Source: Sphingomonas sp. Root241 (lineage in GTDB: Bacteria > Pseudomonadota > Alphaproteobacteria > Sphingomonadales > Sphingomonadaceae). From it: a stretch of DNA of 64,000 nucleotides. The notes below the pieces were generated by a model. The model searched no databases. It saw nothing but the letters and a program-made list of their open reading frames with translations, and was not told where the DNA came from. Within the stretch, counting starts at the first letter, position 1, and each line of letters starts with the position of its first letter. The translations under genes and the position numbers were made by a program. The stretch lies in assembly GCF_001428865.1 (NCBI RefSeq), contig NZ_LMIV01000003.1, forward strand, positions 127,742 through 191,741, given 5' to 3'. This document shows positions 60,809 to 64,000 of this stretch, one piece after another.

Positions 60809-62317
60809 ATGCTCAAGTCCCGCGTAATCGCCGATCCGGCCTTCGTCGTCGCGCCGCTCGATCGGCGCGTGTTCGGGACCTTCGTCGAGCATCTCGGGCG
60901 CTGCGTGTACGGCGGCATCTACGAGCCGGGCCATGCGACGGCGGACGCGAACGGCTTCCGCCGCGACGTGCTCGATCTCACCCGCGAGCTCGGGGTGACG
61001 ATCGTGCGCTATCCCGGCGGCAACTTCGTCTCGGGCTATGACTGGGAGGATGGGGTAGGGCTCAAGGAGGAGCGCCCGGTCCGCCTCGACCTCGCCTGGG
61101 GCTCGACCGAAACCAACCAGTTCGGCACCAACGAATTCATCGACTGGTGCCGCCTCGCCGGGCTCGAGCCGATGTTCGCGGTGAACCTCGGCACCCGCGG
61201 CCCGGCCGAGGCGCAGAACTTCCTCGAATATTGCAACCACCCGGGCGGCACGCATTATGCCGATCTGCGCCGCAGCCACGGATACGAGCAGCCGCACGAC
61301 ATCAAATTCTGGTGCCTCGGCAACGAGATGGACGGCCCGTGGCAGACCTGCGCCAAGACCGCGCAGGAATATGGCCGCGTGGCCAAGGAAACCGCCAAGG
61401 TGATGCGCTGGACCTCGGACGGGCTCCATCTCGCGGTCTGCGGCTCCTCGGCGCGCGACATGCCGACCTATGGCACGTGGGAATATACCGTGCTCGACCA
61501 TTGCTTCGAGGACGTCGACTTCATCTCGCTCCACCAATATTTCACCAACCACGAGAACGACGTGGCGCTTTTCCTCACCGCGATCGACGGGCTCGAACGC
61601 TTCATCGTCGAAGTCGCGGCGATCGCCGACGCGGTCGCGGCCAAGCGCCGCAGCCCCAAGCGGATCATGCTCTCGGTCGACGAGTGGAACGTCTGGTACC
61701 GCGCCCGCGCCGGCGAGCAATTGCGCGGCGTCGGCTGGCCCGAGGCGCCCGCGTTGCTCGAGGAAATCTACAATTTCGAGGACGCGCTCGTCGTCGGCGG
61801 CGTGCTGCTCACGATGATGAACCACGCCGATCGCGTGAAGTCGGCGTGCATCGCGCAGCTCGTCAACGTGATCGGGCCGATCATGACCCGGACCGGCGGG
61901 CCGGCCTGGCGCCAGACGATCTTCCATCCCTTCGCGCAGGCGGCGCGCTATGGCCGCGGCAACGTGCTGCGCGCCGCGGTCGAGACCGGGAGCTTTGCGG
62001 CGGGGGACGAGACGGCGGCGCCGTTGCTCGTCCAGTCGATGGTGCACGATCCCGAGACCGGCGCGGTCGCCGTCTTCGCGTTGAACCGCAGCCTCGATCA
62101 GGAGATGGCGCTGACCGCCGAGCTGCGTGGCCTCGGCGCGCGCCGTCTGGCCGAGGCATTCGAGCTCCATCACGCCGATCTCAAGGCGATCAACAGCGCC
62201 GATGCGCCCGACGAAGTCGCGCCGAAATCGCATCCGCGCGCCGAATTTGTCGACGGCGTTCTCGAGACTGTCCTGAAACCGCTCTCATGGAACGTATTCG
62301 TCACCATGCCCGTGTGA
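60809..62317 (+). CDS. abfA: GH51 alpha-L-arabinofuranosidase
   Basis: A protein of 502 residues, full length for GH51. It removes terminal alpha-L-arabinofuranose from arabinan and arabinoxylan oligosaccharides. The acid/base is E173 in CLGNEMDGPWQ, the nucleophile E292 in SVDEWNVWY. The start FGTFVEHLGRCVYGGIYEPGH and VRYPGGNFVSGYDWEDG are family motifs. No signal peptide, so it acts in the cytoplasm on imported oligosaccharides. ATG 60809 follows GAGGCTCC, 17 bases after the SBP stop. Confidence 0.95.
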   Translation: MLKSRVIADPAFVVAPLDRRVFGTFVEHLGRCVYGGIYEPGHATADANGFRRDVLDLTRELGVTIVRYPGGNFVSGYDWEDGVGLKEERPVRLDLAWGSTETNQFGTNEFIDWCRLAGLEPMFAVNLGTRGPAEAQNFLEYCNHPGGTHYADLRRSHGYEQPHDIKFWCLGNEMDGPWQTCAKTAQEYGRVAKETAKVMRWTSDGLHLAVCGSSARDMPTYGTWEYTVLDHCFEDVDFISLHQYFTNHENDVALFLTAIDGLERFIVEVAAIADAVAAKRRSPKRIMLSVDEWNVWYRARAGEQLRGVGWPEAPALLEEIYNFEDALVVGGVLLTMMNHADRVKSACIAQLVNVIGPIMTRTGGPAWRQTIFHPFAQAARYGRGNVLRAAVETGSFAAGDETAAPLLVQSMVHDPETGAVAVFALNRSLDQEMALTAELRGLGARRLAEAFELHHADLKAINSADAPDEVAPKSHPRAEFVDGVLETVLKPLSWNVFVTMPV

Positions 62318-62361
62318 TCGACAGGTTGTACGCGGCCCCTTCGCAGCGCTAGGATCGAGCC

Positions 62362-63150
62362 ATGGTTGCAAAGGTCAAGACTGCCAAGCCGCTGAACGTC
62401 CGGGCCCGGCGCAAGTCGCTGCGCCTGCACGGTACGATCGCACGCGATCTCGGCATCCTGATCGTCTCGGGGCGCTACAAGCCGGGCGAGGTGCTCAACA
62501 ACGAAGTCGCGGCGAGCGATCGGCTCCACGTGTCGCGCACCGCGTACCGCGAGGCGCTGCGCATCCTCGCCGCCAAGGGGCTGGTCGAAAGCCGCCCGCG
62601 CACCGGCACGCGAGTCAGCGATCGCGAGAAATGGCATCTGCTCGATCCGGATGTGCTGTCGTGGATATTCGAGTTCGAGCCCGACGACGAATTGCTCTAC
62701 AGCCTGTTCGAGCTGCGCAAGATCTTCGAGCCCGAGGCCGCGGCGCTCGCGGCGGAGCGCCGCACCGATGCGCAATTGCAACGCATGGCGGAAGCGCTCC
62801 AGGGCATGGAGAAGCACACGCTCGCAGTGGAGGAGGGACGGATCGCCGATCAGGACTTCCACGCGGCCTTGCTGGAGGCCTCGGCCAATCCCTTCATCAC
62901 CACGCTCACCACCAGCGTCAGCGCGGCGGTGGCGTGGACGACGATCTTCAAGCAGCGCAACAGCCCGCTGCGCCGCGATCCCGTGCCCGATCACCAGCGC
63001 GTCTACGATGCGATCGCGGCAGGCGATCCCGAGGGCGCGCACGCGGCGATGGCACACCTCGTCGACATGGCGTTCCTCGACACGACGCGCAGCAAGGGTC
63101 CGAAGCTCCGCCAGGCCAAGAGCCCGCGCCGCGAGGTCGCGGCGGGCTAG
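62362..63150 (+). CDS. FadR-subfamily GntR transcriptional regulator
   Basis: A protein of 262 residues. N-terminal winged helix (about 28-95): LGILIVSGRYKPGEVLNNEVAASDRLHVSRTAYREALRILAAKGLVESRPRTGTRVSDR. The FCD domain follows from about 110 (YSLFELRKIFEPEAAALAAERR, DQDFHAALLEASANPFI, DHQRVYDAIAAGDPEGAHAAMAHLVDM) with the His residues that bind metal/ligand. It probably represses this operon and is relieved by a sugar or sugar acid. It lies 44 bases after the GH51 gene as the last operon member. Confidence 0.92.
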   Translation: MVAKVKTAKPLNVRARRKSLRLHGTIARDLGILIVSGRYKPGEVLNNEVAASDRLHVSRTAYREALRILAAKGLVESRPRTGTRVSDREKWHLLDPDVLSWIFEFEPDDELLYSLFELRKIFEPEAAALAAERRTDAQLQRMAEALQGMEKHTLAVEEGRIADQDFHAALLEASANPFITTLTTSVSAAVAWTTIFKQRNSPLRRDPVPDHQRVYDAIAAGDPEGAHAAMAHLVDMAFLDTTRSKGPKLRQAKSPRREVAAG

Positions 63151-63187
63151 TCCGCTCGGCCGAGCTGGCGCTAGGCTAGCTGAACGC

Positions 63188-63297
63188 CGTCACCCCCGCG
63201 AAAGCGGGGGCCTATCTCCGGCGCGTTCAGCGAGCATCGCAGCTGTTGTCCTGGTGGAGCCTCCGGGAGATGGGCCCCCGCTTTCGCGGGGGTGACG
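63188..63297. repeat. REP-like inverted element, copy 5
   Basis: A 110-base element: CGTCACCCCCGCGAAAGCGG and the inverted CCGCTTTCGCGGGGGTGACG, with inner CCTATCTCC / GGAGATGGG. Its centre, read on the minus strand, shares ACAACAGCTG-like sequence with copy 2. It lies between convergent genes and may terminate both. Confidence 0.88.
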
Positions 63298-63319
63298 ATG
63301 GAAGCTCCAGCCTTCCTTC

Positions 63320-64000
63320 CTACTCGGCTGCGGTAGCCGGCACGTCGGCGACCGGGTTGGTCACCTTGCAGCCCCATAGCGCGTAGAACAGCACGTAGAG
63401 CGCGCAGGCCGTCGTCACCAGGAAGCCCCAGTGCAGCCCGAACGCGTCCCCGATCTTGCCCTGGAAGGCGGCGAGCGCGCCGCCCGCGATCGACATGATC
63501 AGCAGGCCCGAACCTTCCTCGGTCAGCGGTCCCAGCCCGCGGATCGCCAGTGCGAAGATGGCGGGGAACATGATCGAGAGGCCCAGGCCGACGACGATCA
63601 GGCCGTACATCGCGGCCGGTCCGGTCGCGAACACCGCCGTCAGCGAGCCGGCGATCGCGATCAGCGCGAACACCGCCAGCACCCGCTCCGGCGCGATCCG
63701 CTGCATCAGCGCCGCGCCGGCGAACCGGCCGACCATCATCCCGCCCCAGAACAGCGTGAGGTAGGTCGCGGCATTCTCCTGCGTCAGATTGGCGACGTCG
63801 GGCTGCGACGCGAAGTTGATGAAATAGCTGCCCACGCCGATCTCGGCGAGCACGCACAGCGCGATGCCGACGCAGCCGAGGATCAGGTTGCGGTGGTTGA
63901 ACAGCGAGAGGCCGCGGCGCGCTTCGGCCGAAACGCGGCTGGTCGCCGATCCCAGCGCGGGGAGCTTGGCGCGGGCGATCATGACGGCGAGCGCCGCCAG
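63320..64000 (-). CDS. FucP-like sugar MFS permease (partial, runs off the window)
   Basis: The C-terminal 226 residues of a major-facilitator protein; the frame is open to the window edge. Motifs such as LTLFWGGMMVGRFAGAALM, GLIVVGLGLSIMFPAIFALAIRGLGPLTEEGSGLLIMSIAGGAL are characteristic of the fucose/glucose/galactose:H+ symporter (FucP, FGHS) family. It converges with the GntR gene across the repeat element and may bring in monosaccharides linked to the same pathway. Confidence 0.9.
   Translation of the reverse strand: MAALAVMIARAKLPALGSATSRVSAEARRGLSLFNHRNLILGCVGIALCVLAEIGVGSYFINFASQPDVANLTQENAATYLTLFWGGMMVGRFAGAALMQRIAPERVLAVFALIAIAGSLTAVFATGPAAMYGLIVVGLGLSIMFPAIFALAIRGLGPLTEEGSGLLIMSIAGGALAAFQGKIGDAFGLHWGFLVTTACALYVLFYALWGCKVTNPVADVPATAAE

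Overview
The window is GC-rich chromosomal DNA that reads as an alphaproteobacterium of the Sphingomonadales, most likely a Sphingomonas or close relative. Pointers are a TIGR01782-like TonB-dependent receptor, an intracellular polyhydroxybutyrate depolymerase, exosortase-A-associated glycan genes, DUF6152/DUF2167 proteins, a short ProS of the archaeal/eukaryotic-like type, and a family of roughly 80-110 bp inverted elements in intergenic gaps. The genus is inferred from gene content and composition, not from a marker gene. I found no rRNA, tRNA, CRISPR array, insertion sequence or prophage.

Layout. 0-11 kb is core housekeeping: a DUF1453-like membrane protein, DUF938 methyltransferase, EamA exporter, prolyl-tRNA synthetase, a TIGR02466 oxygenase-like protein, an exported pectinesterase, a DUF6152/membrane-protein pair, a PilZ protein, glycerol-3-phosphate dehydrogenase and RNase R. 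11-24 kb holds a saccharopine-dehydrogenase-like reductase, an MsbA-related ABC exporter, PhaZ, an atypical glucokinase, a thiolase/MaoC pair, a DUF2167 protein, and a VOC/MscS/topoisomerase IB group. 24-33 kb carries surface-glycan genes: an acyltransferase, an exosortase-A-type O-glycosylation ligase and a 50-residue protein in one overlapping operon, then a TonB-dependent receptor, then a divergent exosortase-A-type glycosyltransferase with a partner of unknown function. No exosortase and no PEP-CTERM substrate lie inside the window. 33-39 kb has a LexA-like S24 regulator with palindromic half-sites at its start, an RNase H-like/RluE pair, an SLC13-type transporter and a quinone oxidoreductase.

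The dominant feature is one 16.6 kb gene (39194-55831) for a 5545-residue exported protein. It has a signal peptide, then a beta-barrel resembling the inverse-autotransporter (type Ve, intimin/invasin) domain, then about 5200 residues of Gly/Thr/Asn/Ser-rich beta-helix-like repeats built from seven unequal modules and a long unique tail. An IalB-like protein gene converges on its 3' end.

56.6-63.2 kb is an arabinose-oligosaccharide utilisation operon with tightly overlapping genes: a CUT1 ABC importer (ATPase, two permeases, binding lipoprotein), a cytoplasmic GH51 alpha-L-arabinofuranosidase and a FadR-type GntR regulator. A FucP-like sugar permease gene runs off the right edge. With the pectinesterase near 5 kb, this suggests an organism that feeds on plant cell-wall pectin/arabinan.
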